From positions 1 through 44,938 of the forward strand of contig JAJDGF010000003.1 of NCBI GenBank assembly GCA_030265545.1: a stretch of DNA of 44,938 nt. The letters run 5' to 3'. Position numbers and translations under genes: made by a program. The notes beneath the pieces were generated by a model. The model made no database searches, had not been told where the DNA came from, and was given only the letters and a program-made list of their open reading frames with translations. The DNA comes from Eubacteriales bacterium OttesenSCG-928-N13. GTDB lineage: Bacteria; Bacillota; Clostridia; Christensenellales; Aristaeellaceae. The stretch's first letter is position 1. Every line of letters starts with the position of its first letter. Shown piece by piece: positions 24,512 to 31,947 of this stretch.

Positions 24512-25107
24512 AGATTATCAAGGCCTGTGAAGTTGACAGAAATATCCGCCTGCAAATCAGCACGGTCTTTGTGGAGGGCTTTCACCAGTGGCTAAAGTTC
24601 TTCTCAAAGGATAAAGAAAAGCTCGCCCGCGCCTTTGCGCATATGTTCAATTTGGATGTGTTCTACGTTGCCATGGAAGGTGATGCTGTCGCGGGTATAA
24701 CCGCCTGCACCGATGGCGTTACGAAGTGTGTTCACCTTGAAAAGCAGCCCCTGCGGCAGCACTTGGGTTTCCTCATGGGGACAATGACCCACATGATCCT
24801 GAAAAAGCAGTTTGAAGAAAAGCCTTATCCCTTCGGAATTACAGCGGGTATGGGGACGATTGAGTTTGTCGCCACTGCACCGGCACATCGTGGCAAAGGT
24901 GTTGCAAAGGAGCTAATCGGCCAAATCATCGCCACCGAACCATATGCCGAGTATGTGCTGGAGGTGGCCGATACCAATACGAGTGCAGTGCGGCTGTATG
25001 AGAAGCTTGGCTTTGCAGAGTTCATGCGTACCAAAGAGAAGCACAGCAAGCAAAGCGGCGTGAATTATCTGGTGTATATGAAGTTTGTGAAGGGGCAGAC
25101 ACTATGA
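24508..25107 (+). CDS. GNAT-family N-acetyltransferase
   Basis: The 199-residue protein has the GNAT acetyl-CoA motif A in VATAPAHRGKGVAKELIGQI (around residue 120; pattern R-G-x-G-x-A) and a following motif B region YVLEVADTNTSAVRLYEKLGF. The N-terminal part (HQWLKFFSKDKEKLARAFAHMF) is of the uncharacterised Firmicutes type. Drug or metabolite acetylation is inferred from context. It is translationally coupled at both ends: its ATG overlaps the previous stop and its own stop overlaps the next ATG. Confidence 0.88.
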   Translation: MKIIKACEVDRNIRLQISTVFVEGFHQWLKFFSKDKEKLARAFAHMFNLDVFYVAMEGDAVAGITACTDGVTKCVHLEKQPLRQHLGFLMGTMTHMILKKQFEEKPYPFGITAGMGTIEFVATAPAHRGKGVAKELIGQIIATEPYAEYVLEVADTNTSAVRLYEKLGFAEFMRTKEKHSKQSGVNYLVYMKFVKGQTL

Positions 25108-25616
25108 TTTATGTGATTACCGGCCTAATGGCCAGCGGCAAATCCACCGTGGCGGAGCAACTGGCGAAGGAGTTTCCCAAATCCGTGCATCTGCGAGGCG
25201 ATGTGTTCCGCAAGATGATTGTTAGCGGCGGGAAAGAAATGAGCGATAAACCCTGTGAGGAGGCTCTTTCTCAGCTTGAACTGCGTTATCGCCTGACTGC
25301 GCAGGCGACAAAGGAATACCACAAAGCTGGATTTACCGTCATTGTGCAGGACAACTATTACGGTGAGATGCTGCCCCGGTTTTTGTCTATGCTTGAGCCG
25401 GAGCCGGTGCGGACGATTGTGCTCTGCCCGGATGTCGAAACCATCCGCCAACGAGAAGATACCCGCCCGAAAACCGGGTACATCGGTTTTGATGTGGAGG
25501 CCCTGCACGGGGATTTTATGGCGACAACACCGCGCATCGGCCTTTGGATTGATAACAGCCGCCAGATGCCCGAAGAAACTGTAGGCGAAATATTGAGAGG
25601 CACAAGATGCACATGA
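25104..25616 (+). CDS. P-loop small-molecule kinase-like protein
   Basis: The 170-residue protein has Walker A GLMASGKST near residue 7, the HLRGDVFRKMI segment (substrate-site Asp) near 32, and a lid region with RQREDTRPKTGY near 115. The pattern matches chloramphenicol phosphotransferase-like and gluconate kinase-like P-loop kinases. The ending HGDFMATTPRIGLWIDNS recalls AAA_33 proteins annotated as adenylyl-sulfate or shikimate kinase-like. The substrate is unknown. The gene is coupled to the acetyltransferase upstream (ATGA) and to the flavodoxin gene downstream by overlap. Confidence 0.82.
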   Translation: MIYVITGLMASGKSTVAEQLAKEFPKSVHLRGDVFRKMIVSGGKEMSDKPCEEALSQLELRYRLTAQATKEYHKAGFTVIVQDNYYGEMLPRFLSMLEPEPVRTIVLCPDVETIRQREDTRPKTGYIGFDVEALHGDFMATTPRIGLWIDNSRQMPEETVGEILRGTRCT

Positions 25617-26083
25617 GTCCAAACATCTTAATAGCCTATTACTCGTTCTCAAGAAATACAGAAAATTTTGCGCTGGAAATTGCATTGCAAACCGGCGGAG
25701 AGCTGCGGGAAATCGTCCCGGAGCAGGCATATTCCTTTGATTACAACACCGCCACGAAAGAAGTCCGGGCAGAAATCGAGCGTGGGTACTGCCCCCAGTT
25801 GATTTCCGGCGGCGAGCCGATTGACGCATACGATACTGTCTTCATCGGTTCACCCAACTGGTTCAAATCCATCGCCCCTCCGGTGCTGTCCTTTCTGCGG
25901 GCACATGATTTTTCCGAGAAAACGCTTGTACCCTTCTGCACCCATGGCGGTGGCGGTTTCGGGGAGATAGAGCGCTGTATTGCGCAAGAGTGTTCCGGCG
26001 CAAGGCTGATACCGGGGCTTGCCATGGGCGGTACGATTGATGAGGCTGAGCTTGAACGATGGCTCGATGGAATTGTGAGGTGA
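25607..26083 (+). CDS. flavodoxin-family protein
   Basis: The 158-residue flavodoxin-fold protein has ILIAYYSFSRNTENFA near residue 7 as the FMN phosphate-binding loop, VFIGSPNWFKSIAPPVLSFL near 75 and LVPFCTHGGGGFGEIERCI near 105. These match the flavodoxin_4 group of short NAD(P)H-dependent FMN proteins. The start is 25607 (AGAGG six bases upstream) or 25613 (ATGA overlap with the previous stop); both are plausible. It could supply electrons to a drug-modifying or detoxifying reaction, but no partner is evident. Confidence 0.85.
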   Translation: MHMSPNILIAYYSFSRNTENFALEIALQTGGELREIVPEQAYSFDYNTATKEVRAEIERGYCPQLISGGEPIDAYDTVFIGSPNWFKSIAPPVLSFLRAHDFSEKTLVPFCTHGGGGFGEIERCIAQECSGARLIPGLAMGGTIDEAELERWLDGIVR

Positions 26084-26090
26084 ATAGATA

Positions 26091-26726
26091 GTGTTTGGTC
26101 CAGACCCCAACAGCATTTATCCCAATGAGCAGATAAAACAGGTTTGCTTTGTAAAAAATGTCATCAAAAACCCGAATATCATCGTCGGCGACTATACCTA
26201 TTATGACGACATCAACGGTGCAGAGCACTTTGAAAAATGCGTCACTCATCATTACGAGTTTCTCGGCGACAAACTCATCATCGGCAAATTTTGTGCCATC
26301 GCCAAAGGCGTCCAGTTCGTGATGAATGGTGCCAACCACCGGATGGACTCGGTCACCACATACCCCTTTAACATCATGGGCGGCGGTTGGGAAAAATGTA
26401 CGCCTACGGTGGACGAGCTGCCCTTCAAGGGCGATACTGTCATCGGCAACGATGTGTGGATTGGGCAGGACACTACCATCATGCCCGGGATGCATATCGG
26501 GGATGGGGCAATTGTTGCGGCAAACTCGACAGTGACCAAAAACATACCGGCATATCATATCGCGGGTGGCAATCCGGTCAAAATCATTAAGCCCCGCTTC
26601 GCTGATGAGCTGATTGGGCATCTGCTACAGCTAAAATGGTGGGATTGGCCAGCCGAAAAGATATTCGCTAATCTGGAAACGCTGTGTAGTGCTGACCTTT
26701 CGAGAATCAGGGGTATTGTCGAGTGA
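26091..26726 (+). CDS. Vat-like streptogramin/chloramphenicol xenobiotic acetyltransferase
   Basis: This 211-residue left-handed beta-helix acetyltransferase contains GPDPNSIYPNE at the start, GDYTYYDD, GDKLIIGKFCAIAKG, the catalytic-His motif NGANHRMDSVTTYPF near residue 80, and hexapeptide repeats GNDVWIGQDTTIMPG and IGDGAIVAANSTVTKN. These match Vat-type streptogramin A O-acetyltransferases and the related CatB group, with the WWDWPAEKI tail typical of both. A GTG start with GAGGTGA upstream is used. It is the last gene of the island and is closed by the hairpin at 26840. Streptogramin A or chloramphenicol is the likely substrate; the allele is not one I recognise. Confidence 0.85.
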   Translation: MFGPDPNSIYPNEQIKQVCFVKNVIKNPNIIVGDYTYYDDINGAEHFEKCVTHHYEFLGDKLIIGKFCAIAKGVQFVMNGANHRMDSVTTYPFNIMGGGWEKCTPTVDELPFKGDTVIGNDVWIGQDTTIMPGMHIGDGAIVAANSTVTKNIPAYHIAGGNPVKIIKPRFADELIGHLLQLKWWDWPAEKIFANLETLCSADLSRIRGIVE

Positions 26727-26839
26727 CGGCTCCAACCAATGACATTATTTTCAGAAACACCTTTAATTCCACCCTTAAGCAATTTCATTTATCACGCTGT
26801 TGAGAGCTATGCCGTAACCACTGGCATTTGATGTACCAC

Positions 26840-26869
26840 GAAGGACGGAGCTGTATAGCCCCGTCCTTC
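26840..26869. terminator. bidirectional terminator hairpin, second copy
   Basis: GAAGGACGG pairs with CCGTCCTTC, with an extra AGCT/AGC stem inside. It separates the convergent Vat-like and membrane-protein genes and closely resembles the hairpin at 3398-3424. Confidence 0.75.
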
Positions 26870-26882
26870 ACTATTTCAGCAA

Positions 26883-27278
26883 TCAAACCTCGCTATACCT
26901 GTTCCGTGCCTTTATGTGCAGCCCTATCATTATGAGCGTTGCCAAGCCAAACACAACATTTGTCCATATCATATCCTTGCTGGTAAACTCATAGGCCATC
27001 ATGGCGAAGATGAACCCCCAAATCAGCGAGAGCAAGCCACCGATTATCCAAAAGCCCACCTTAGTGTTTTGCAGGAAAAACAGCCCGAAGAATGTGACAA
27101 TCCCAATGAGTAGCGATAGAGCTGGATGGATATGGAATACACCATGCGAGACAAACCCAGCGACGATGGCAAGAGCGATGCTGTCAAAGATGATGATGTG
27201 TCCGAAGAACAAGCCAATTACTGTTAGGACAACGGCCAGAATGCCGCCGATTAACAATTCCACTACGATTAACCCCAT
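26883..27278 (-). CDS. small integral membrane protein, unknown function
   Basis: This 131-residue, very hydrophobic protein has four to five predicted membrane helices (about residues 5-25, 30-48, 52-70, 74-95 and 102-122), a GIVTFFGLFFL core and a short basic C-terminus. I do not recognise the family. Its start lies two bases after the stop of the XRE regulator gene, and AGGGGGA for its translation lies inside that gene's end, so the two form an operon. The pairing of an XRE protein with a small membrane protein could be a regulated transporter or immunity module; this is inference. Confidence 0.7.
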   Translation of the reverse strand: MGLIVVELLIGGILAVVLTVIGLFFGHIIIFDSIALAIVAGFVSHGVFHIHPALSLLIGIVTFFGLFFLQNTKVGFWIIGGLLSLIWGFIFAMMAYEFTSKDMIWTNVVFGLATLIMIGLHIKARNRYSEV

Positions 27279-27280
27279 AT

Positions 27281-27556
27281 TTATTCCCCCTTATCCTGTT
27301 GTTCAAAAGCTCGTTTGTTTTTCAGGTATTCGCCCGCTGATGGCGTGTTTACAAGCTCATGCACATCCAGCTCTAAAATGTCAGCGATAGCCACTCCGAT
27401 GCGAAGTGAGGTGCCACTAATCTTCCGTTCTCCAGATTCAAATTTCTGATATTGGCGAATGTTTACCGAAGCTGCATCTGCTACCTGTTGCTGTGTCAGG
27501 CCCAATTCCTCCCGACGTGCTTTCAGAATGGATTGCACCGACGTTTCATTGCGCAT
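27281..27556 (-). CDS. XRE-family transcriptional regulator
   Basis: The 91-residue protein has a helix-turn-helix of the Cro/C1 type at residues 8-64: KARREELGLTQQQVADAAS, NIRQYQKFESGERK and IADILELDVHELV. It should repress its own operon: a perfect 8-4-8 palindrome lies 22 bases upstream of the start (27578-27597). It is co-transcribed with the following membrane-protein gene. A role as element-state repressor is possible but not shown. Confidence 0.9.
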   Translation of the reverse strand: MRNETSVQSILKARREELGLTQQQVADAASVNIRQYQKFESGERKISGTSLRIGVAIADILELDVHELVNTPSAGEYLKNKRAFEQQDKGE

Positions 27557-27577
27557 TGTTATTACCGCCTTTTTACA

Positions 27578-27597
27578 TTACGCCCGATTGGGCGTAA
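27578..27597. promoter_or_regulatory. perfect palindrome, probable XRE operator
   Basis: TTACGCCC-GATT-GGGCGTAA is a perfect inverted repeat with eight-base arms, 22 bases upstream of the XRE start codon. This is the expected place for an autoregulatory operator. Confidence 0.65.
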
Positions 27598-27693
27598 CAC
27601 AATATTACACTATCCTCTGCAATAAAGCAATGGGTTTGACACAATTATTTCGCGCGATGTATCTTTACAGCTCCTATTCATTTATGGTGACAA

Positions 27694-29148
27694 TTATAAA
27701 TCAACGTCTTTTGACTTATCTTTCTCCGGCTCCCGGCCTTGCCCGGAAGTGTTCAATATCCTGTCGATATTGGCCTGCAAGGTGTCCAGCTTTTTCACCT
27801 GTTTTCTCAATGCGTTATGTTCAGCATAGAGCTGGTTTTTCTCCTGTGTGAGCTGCTCGTATTCGGCGCGGAGTGTGTTGGGATGCGGGAGCTTTCCGCT
27901 GTCCGCTTGTATGGCTTTAAGGGCGTTTCGCGCCGCACCATGCAGGATAATATCACTCTCATGCTCCCTAAAGAATTGTTCCTTATTTTTCGCCTTACGG
28001 TACTGCTCATAGATGGGCTTTGTGCGCTGGTAGGTTTCGACGTTCTTAATAAGCAGCCCCATGTCGGCAATTCGCTTATCAACCTGCTTGAGCGTGTCAA
28101 AGGTCTGCTGTTCAGCGGCTTTTACCTCCACGATTTTATCCCGTAGCTGCCAATCTTGAAGCAGGTTGTTTTCGGTGAGGTAGTTGACCGTGCTGGCTGC
28201 AATTTTCAGGTTGTTTATCAGAATCTTATTTGCATATCCGGCGTTTTGCTGGGCCTTAATGCTATCCTCAATATTGGTGATAAGGTTGCGGCTCCCATCT
28301 TGGTATTGCTGCCGCTGCGTGACTTTCTTTACAGGGGCTTTCACAAAACCGGCGATACGCTCCCTGATACGCTCGTCTGTGTACTCCGGCCCCAACGACG
28401 GCCCGCCGGTGAAGCGCGTCTTTTCGTCCGCATCCGGCATTTTATAGGAATGATATTTTGCGCGTTTGATAGAATAGCCATCCGCTTCCATGCGCTTTAG
28501 CATATCCTCAAAATCCGAGGACACAGCTATGTAACCGTCAATCGCTTTTCTTAGCTGGGCTTTCCAGCCCACGCCCTTCTTTTCGACATGGTACTCGTCG
28601 CGGCTCTTTGCCCACGACTTCGCTGGCCGTGTGACGCGCTGGCCACTCTCGTCGGTAAACTCTATCCGGCCAAAGCCCTGCTCCGTCCGCGGAATGATGG
28701 TAGAAAGGTTGTATTCACGGCACAGTTTATCATTGGCGTTTCGTATCTGATACAGGCTCTTTTTATTGGAATTATACTTGGTGCGGTCAATGAAATTGGC
28801 GGCGCAGAACATGATGTGATTATGGACATGGCCTTTGTCTATGTGTGTGGTAAGCACATATTCGTACTTGCCACCTGTTACAGTATCGGCCAGCTTTTTC
28901 CCGATTTCGTGAGCCTGTTCCGGCGTTGTTTCGCCGGGGTCAAAGGCTTGTATCAGGTGATGGGCGAGGTTATCACCCTTGCGCATTTTTGTTTGAGCGA
29001 GGGTGAACTGGAACTCTATATCAGCCGTTTCGTGGGAGCAGCCGAACGTGGAAATCAAGAGTTTTCCGTCCGTTTTTTCTGGATTGCAAATATAGGCTAT
29101 GGCCTTGTCCAGCGTTGACTTAATAGGATGTATCTCTGTGTATGCCAT
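27694..29148 (-). CDS. MOBP-type relaxase (MobA/VirD2 family)
   Basis: The relaxase nicks oriT and pilots the strand to the recipient. The 484-residue protein has a motif I Tyr in DKAIAYICNP (near residue 19), motif II-like HLIQAFDPGETTPEQAHEIG near 63, and the metal-binding motif III THIDKGHVHNHIMF near 100, the HxDxxHxHxH form of MOBP enzymes. The C-terminal half is helical and coiled-coil. The last residues, KSKDVDL, resemble the ends of ArdA and the methyltransferase-helicase. Its start overlaps the mobC end by 52 bases. No coupling protein or secretion gene is present in this window. Confidence 0.92.
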   Translation of the reverse strand: MAYTEIHPIKSTLDKAIAYICNPEKTDGKLLISTFGCSHETADIEFQFTLAQTKMRKGDNLAHHLIQAFDPGETTPEQAHEIGKKLADTVTGGKYEYVLTTHIDKGHVHNHIMFCAANFIDRTKYNSNKKSLYQIRNANDKLCREYNLSTIIPRTEQGFGRIEFTDESGQRVTRPAKSWAKSRDEYHVEKKGVGWKAQLRKAIDGYIAVSSDFEDMLKRMEADGYSIKRAKYHSYKMPDADEKTRFTGGPSLGPEYTDERIRERIAGFVKAPVKKVTQRQQYQDGSRNLITNIEDSIKAQQNAGYANKILINNLKIAASTVNYLTENNLLQDWQLRDKIVEVKAAEQQTFDTLKQVDKRIADMGLLIKNVETYQRTKPIYEQYRKAKNKEQFFREHESDIILHGAARNALKAIQADSGKLPHPNTLRAEYEQLTQEKNQLYAEHNALRKQVKKLDTLQANIDRILNTSGQGREPEKDKSKDVDL

Positions 29149-29438
29149 ATCTCTTTCAATAGCTCCTTTACTTCGGCCACGTCAGCCGCGTATAAGCTGC
29201 CGGTTTGATTCATGCGCTTTACAATTTGATTGACGTTATTGCCGATACGCTGGAGCTGGGCCGTGTTCTCCTTGATGTCAGCGGTATCAATGTTGATGAC
29301 ATAGCCGTCGATGGCTGACTTGCGCAGGTAGGCGCTCTTATTGCTTGTGCCAAGCAGCTTCATCTTCTCGTTTATGATGGCCATTTCGTCCTCCGCGACA
29401 TAGAACATGAGTGGGATTTTTCGTATTCTCTCGGCCAT
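29097..29438 (-). CDS. mobC: MobC-like relaxosome accessory protein
   Basis: This 113-residue protein has an N-terminal ribbon-helix-helix-like part (RIRKIPLMFYVAEDEMAIINEKM, then SAYLRKSAIDGY) and the MobC core with LQRIGNNVNQIVKRMNQTG near residue 65. MobC proteins bind oriT and open it for the relaxase. AAAGGAG is seven bases before the ATG at 29438, so upstream in-frame starts are rejected. The inverted repeat at 29466-29506 lies directly in its leader, which supports the oriT assignment. Confidence 0.88.
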   Translation of the reverse strand: MAERIRKIPLMFYVAEDEMAIINEKMKLLGTSNKSAYLRKSAIDGYVINIDTADIKENTAQLQRIGNNVNQIVKRMNQTGSLYAADVAEVKELLKEIWHTQRYILLSQRWTRP

Positions 29439-29465
29439 TGCCGTACTCCTTTCGTACTCGTTTTT

Positions 29466-29506
29466 CGGGGTATGGGGTGTCCCCATCAAGCAATTTTCGT
29501 CCAGAA
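29466..29506 (-). other. oriT-like repeat, right copy
   Basis: This is a 41-base sequence matching positions 1-41 in reverse orientation with one mismatch. It contains CGGGG, TATGGGG and the hairpin ATGGGG-TGT-CCCCAT. It is located immediately upstream of mobC-relaxase. The nick site is not assigned. Confidence 0.65.
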
Positions 29507-29533
29507 CGGCGGGAGCCGCTTCGGTGAAAACAC

Positions 29534-29553
29534 GGAAGTGTCAATACACTTCC
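29534..29553. repeat. small inverted repeat next to oriT
   Basis: GGAAGTGT and ACACTTCC flank a CAAT loop. It lies between oriT and the next gene and may be part of the oriT region or a weak terminator. Confidence 0.4.
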
Positions 29554-29622
29554 TATGCTTGCTACGTTACCTATCCCCGTTACTATTACAATTACAAAAG
29601 GCCATTTTGCCAAACTCCCGCA

Positions 29623-29658
29623 AAAGAAAAACGCCACAAATCTTTCGATTTGCAGCGT
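29623..29658 (-). terminator. terminator after the minus-strand XRE gene
   Basis: On the minus strand, ACGCTGCAAATC pairs with GATTTGTGGCGT (two-base internal mismatch) across a GAAA loop, followed by TTTTTCTTTT, just past the XRE gene's stop. Confidence 0.65.
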
Positions 29659-29673
29659 CTTTGTCTACGACTG

Positions 29674-30021
29674 TTATTCGGCTTTGGCTTCTTTCAATCC
29701 GTTGGCTGTGGATTGCAACACAAGGAAGTCCTTTTCGTCCAGCTCGTCCAGCGTTGCATCGAGCTGGCGGCGGCGCGTGGACTTTCCCGTGCCAATGTCA
29801 GGAAACAGGAATTGGTCTACCGAGACATTGAACAGCGTCATAAGCTCTACAAACACCTGAAAGCTCGGATGCTGCCCCTTGTTCTCAATGGACATGATGT
29901 ACCGGGGCGCAAGGTTTACTTCCTGCGCCAACTGTTCCCGTGTCCAACCCCTTTTTAACCGGGCATCTTTTATCGCTTGGCCCATGGCCGAAAAATCATA
30001 TTTTGGCTTTTCGTTCGACAT
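29674..30021 (-). CDS. XRE-family transcriptional regulator
   Basis: The 115-residue protein has a Cro/C1-type helix-turn-helix at about residues 13-68: KDARLKRGWTREQLAQEVN, PRYIMSIENKGQHPS and ELMTLFNVSVDQF. A C-terminal helical part (LDATLDELDEKDFLVLQS) probably dimerises. A 24-base imperfect palindrome overlaps the start codon (30017-30040), suggesting direct autorepression. The gene lies between oriT and the A+T-rich cargo, on the opposite strand to the MFS gene, so it may regulate transfer genes. Confidence 0.88.
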   Translation of the reverse strand: MSNEKPKYDFSAMGQAIKDARLKRGWTREQLAQEVNLAPRYIMSIENKGQHPSFQVFVELMTLFNVSVDQFLFPDIGTGKSTRRRQLDATLDELDEKDFLVLQSTANGLKEAKAE

Positions 30022-30040
30022 AGTTATATCACCCTATGTC
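30017..30040. promoter_or_regulatory. palindrome over the XRE start, probable operator
   Basis: GACATAG (30017-30023) and CTATGTC (30034-30040) form an inverted repeat spaced by ten bases, including the start codon of the minus-strand XRE gene. Binding there would block its translation start and promoter. Confidence 0.5.
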
Positions 30041-30073
30041 ATTTTACAATTCCTGTGGCGAAAGCTAAACGAT

Positions 30074-30100
30074 ATGATAAGATACATGATGTATTATTAA
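30074..30100 (+). other. possible eight-codon leader peptide upstream of the MFS gene
   Basis: An ATG-started open frame of eight codons (MIRYMMYY, then TAA) lies 176 bases ahead of the efflux gene. Short leader peptides are known to control efflux and ribosomal-protection genes by attenuation, but there is no strong ribosome site here and no pairing evidence was worked out. Confidence 0.2.
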
Positions 30101-30276
30101 AAATCCTGTTCATTACTCTTCCTATATTGTTATACAGAGTGAATTTTACCAACTTGGTAGAAGTATAGAGTCGTCGCTCCTCATCGAAAACGTGTGCGGA
30201 GTGTTTGATTTGGTCTACGGAGCGTGGATTGTTTGTAGTAGAGAGTCATGCTACCATCTGCTATGAGGTGAAAAAA

Positions 30277-31551
30277 GTGGATTATGACAAAAATATGGTT
30301 CAAATAAACGAAGATAGTAAATGGAAGTTACCTTTCTTCACGGTTGTAATCGGTCAATCGGTTTCTTTAGTAGGTAGCTCTGCTGTCCAATTCGCTTTGA
30401 TATGGTGGATTTCAAGCGAAACCAACTCTGCATTAATGCTGGGGATAGCGGGATTTGCCGCTTACTTGCCTATGATGTTATTTAGTCCATTCGCAGGAGT
30501 ATTGGCTGATCGTTACAATAGGAAAATCATTTGTGTCATTGCAGACTTATTTGTTGGAGCTTCGGCGGCAGTTTTCACTTTATTGATGTGGTTCTACGAA
30601 ATGCCTGTATGGGTTGCCGTGCTAATCATATTACTGCGGGGAGTAGGCAATACATTTCACAGCCCGTCCATCAGCGCAATTATTCCACAGCTTGTTCCGC
30701 AGGAACAACTGGTCAAGGCAAATGGGTGGCGTCAGATTATGCAATCTGGCTCCTATATTTTGGGGCCAATCATTGGTGCGGCGCTTTATACTGCGTTTCC
30801 CTTATCTGTAGTTTTGTTGACTGACTTAGCTGGCGCAATAATTGCCAGCATTTTGCTGATATTGGTTACCATTCCTGATATTGCCACCATTAAGAGGAAA
30901 AAGAGTAAGATGATGGAGGAAATAAAAGAAGGAATTAAGGTATATTTAAACGATAAGAGGCTTCTAATTGTAGTATTGGCTGAGGCGTTAATGTTGATTT
31001 TCTATATGCCGCTTACTACCTTTTTACCACTGATGATTAGTGGTCATTTCCATGCGGATACTTGGTATGCTGGTGCAAGCTCTTTGGCTTGTGCGCTCGG
31101 AATGACTGCCATGGCATTTTTGTATAGTAGTGGTCTAAAAGTAAACAACAAGATTAAAAGTTCATATTTTGGTATGGCTGGAATGGGAGCAGCTATTACA
31201 CTGTGCGGAATTTTACCACAGACAATGTGGGCCTGTTGGATATTTATCCTTGCATGTGGAATTATCGGCGGAAGCGGAAATGCACATACCATCCCTGTGA
31301 CTGCCTATATGCAAGAAACAATTGCTCCAGAAAAAATGGGACGCGCATTTTCTCTTCTTGGAATAATATCTGCTATAACGATGCCTCTTGGACTTCTGAT
31401 AGCCAGCCCCCTTGCTGAGTGGCTTGGCATAGCTCGCTGGTTTTTTATATCTGGTGTGGCCATTAGTGTAATCACGCTAGGGGCAATTATCCTTGATAGA
31501 AAAACACAGCGACCCAAAATGGAGAAAAGCAAAGAATGCTCAAATGTGTGA
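30277..31551 (+). CDS. MFS efflux transporter (Mef-like)
   Basis: This 424-residue 12-helix major-facilitator protein has PFFTVVIGQSVSLVGSSAVQF near the start, the motif A region GVLADRYNRKIICVIADL near 75, SPSISAIIPQLVPQEQLVKANG near 135 and repeated Gly-rich helices. The opening and the motif A region are those of Mef/macrolide efflux-type and related drug pumps. A GTG start at 30277 is chosen for GAGGTG seven bases upstream; the ATG at 30295 lacks one. It begins an A+T-rich segment unlike the surrounding backbone, a sign of separate acquisition. The drug spectrum cannot be read from sequence. Confidence 0.85.
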   Translation: MDYDKNMVQINEDSKWKLPFFTVVIGQSVSLVGSSAVQFALIWWISSETNSALMLGIAGFAAYLPMMLFSPFAGVLADRYNRKIICVIADLFVGASAAVFTLLMWFYEMPVWVAVLIILLRGVGNTFHSPSISAIIPQLVPQEQLVKANGWRQIMQSGSYILGPIIGAALYTAFPLSVVLLTDLAGAIIASILLILVTIPDIATIKRKKSKMMEEIKEGIKVYLNDKRLLIVVLAEALMLIFYMPLTTFLPLMISGHFHADTWYAGASSLACALGMTAMAFLYSSGLKVNNKIKSSYFGMAGMGAAITLCGILPQTMWACWIFILACGIIGGSGNAHTIPVTAYMQETIAPEKMGRAFSLLGIISAITMPLGLLIASPLAEWLGIARWFFISGVAISVITLGAIILDRKTQRPKMEKSKECSNV

Positions 31552-31602
31552 AATGGAATTGTTTAATAATAAGAGTGAAACCATTATTGCGAGGAAATGA
31601 CA

Positions 31603-31947
31603 ATGGATATAAACAGAAAAAAGCGACTACTTGAAGAATATAGAAACAGACGACCTGAAATGGGCGTGATTTCGTTTCGATGTAAATATACTGGAGAAAG
31701 ATTTTTGGGATTCTCTATGGACACAAAAGCGGATTTTAATAGTAATCGGTTCAAACTGTCTGCTAAAGGACATCCTAATAAACTGTTACAGAACCTTTGG
31801 GACGAATATGGAGAAAGTGGATTTGAACTTTCCGTCATTGAAATTCTGGAATACGATAATCCAGACGATGACCACAGCCGTAAGCTTGCAACCCTACTCG
31901 CATTATGCTTCGCAAACGACCCAAAGGCAAGGAGGATTTGGCGATGA
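31603..31947 (+). CDS. GIY-YIG-like nuclease family protein
   Basis: This 114-residue protein resembles small GIY-YIG endonuclease-family proteins. It has an N-terminal GVISFRCKYTGERFLGFSMD stretch in place of the GIY and YIG strands, an Arg/Lys-containing helix around SNRFKLSAKGHPNKLLQ, and FELSVIEILEYDN with the possible metal-binding Glu. Canonical GIY and YIG tripeptides are changed (GVI and FLG), so catalysis is uncertain. The ATG at 31603 is preferred for the GAGGAAATGACA spacing. Its stop overlaps the next start by four bases. It is the first gene of a three-gene operon with a MoxR-VWA ATPase. Confidence 0.6.
   Translation: MDINRKKRLLEEYRNRRPEMGVISFRCKYTGERFLGFSMDTKADFNSNRFKLSAKGHPNKLLQNLWDEYGESGFELSVIEILEYDNPDDDHSRKLATLLALCFANDPKARRIWR

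Noticed and set aside
14589..26726. Integron or CRISPR-type array
   Set aside because: No attC-like imperfect palindromes, no repeated spacers, no integron integrase in the window; gaps are too short and unrelated.
27632..27660. Plus-strand TTGACA promoter
   Set aside because: A good -35 is seen but the -10 is poor and it would drive antisense RNA into the relaxase gene end; not supported.
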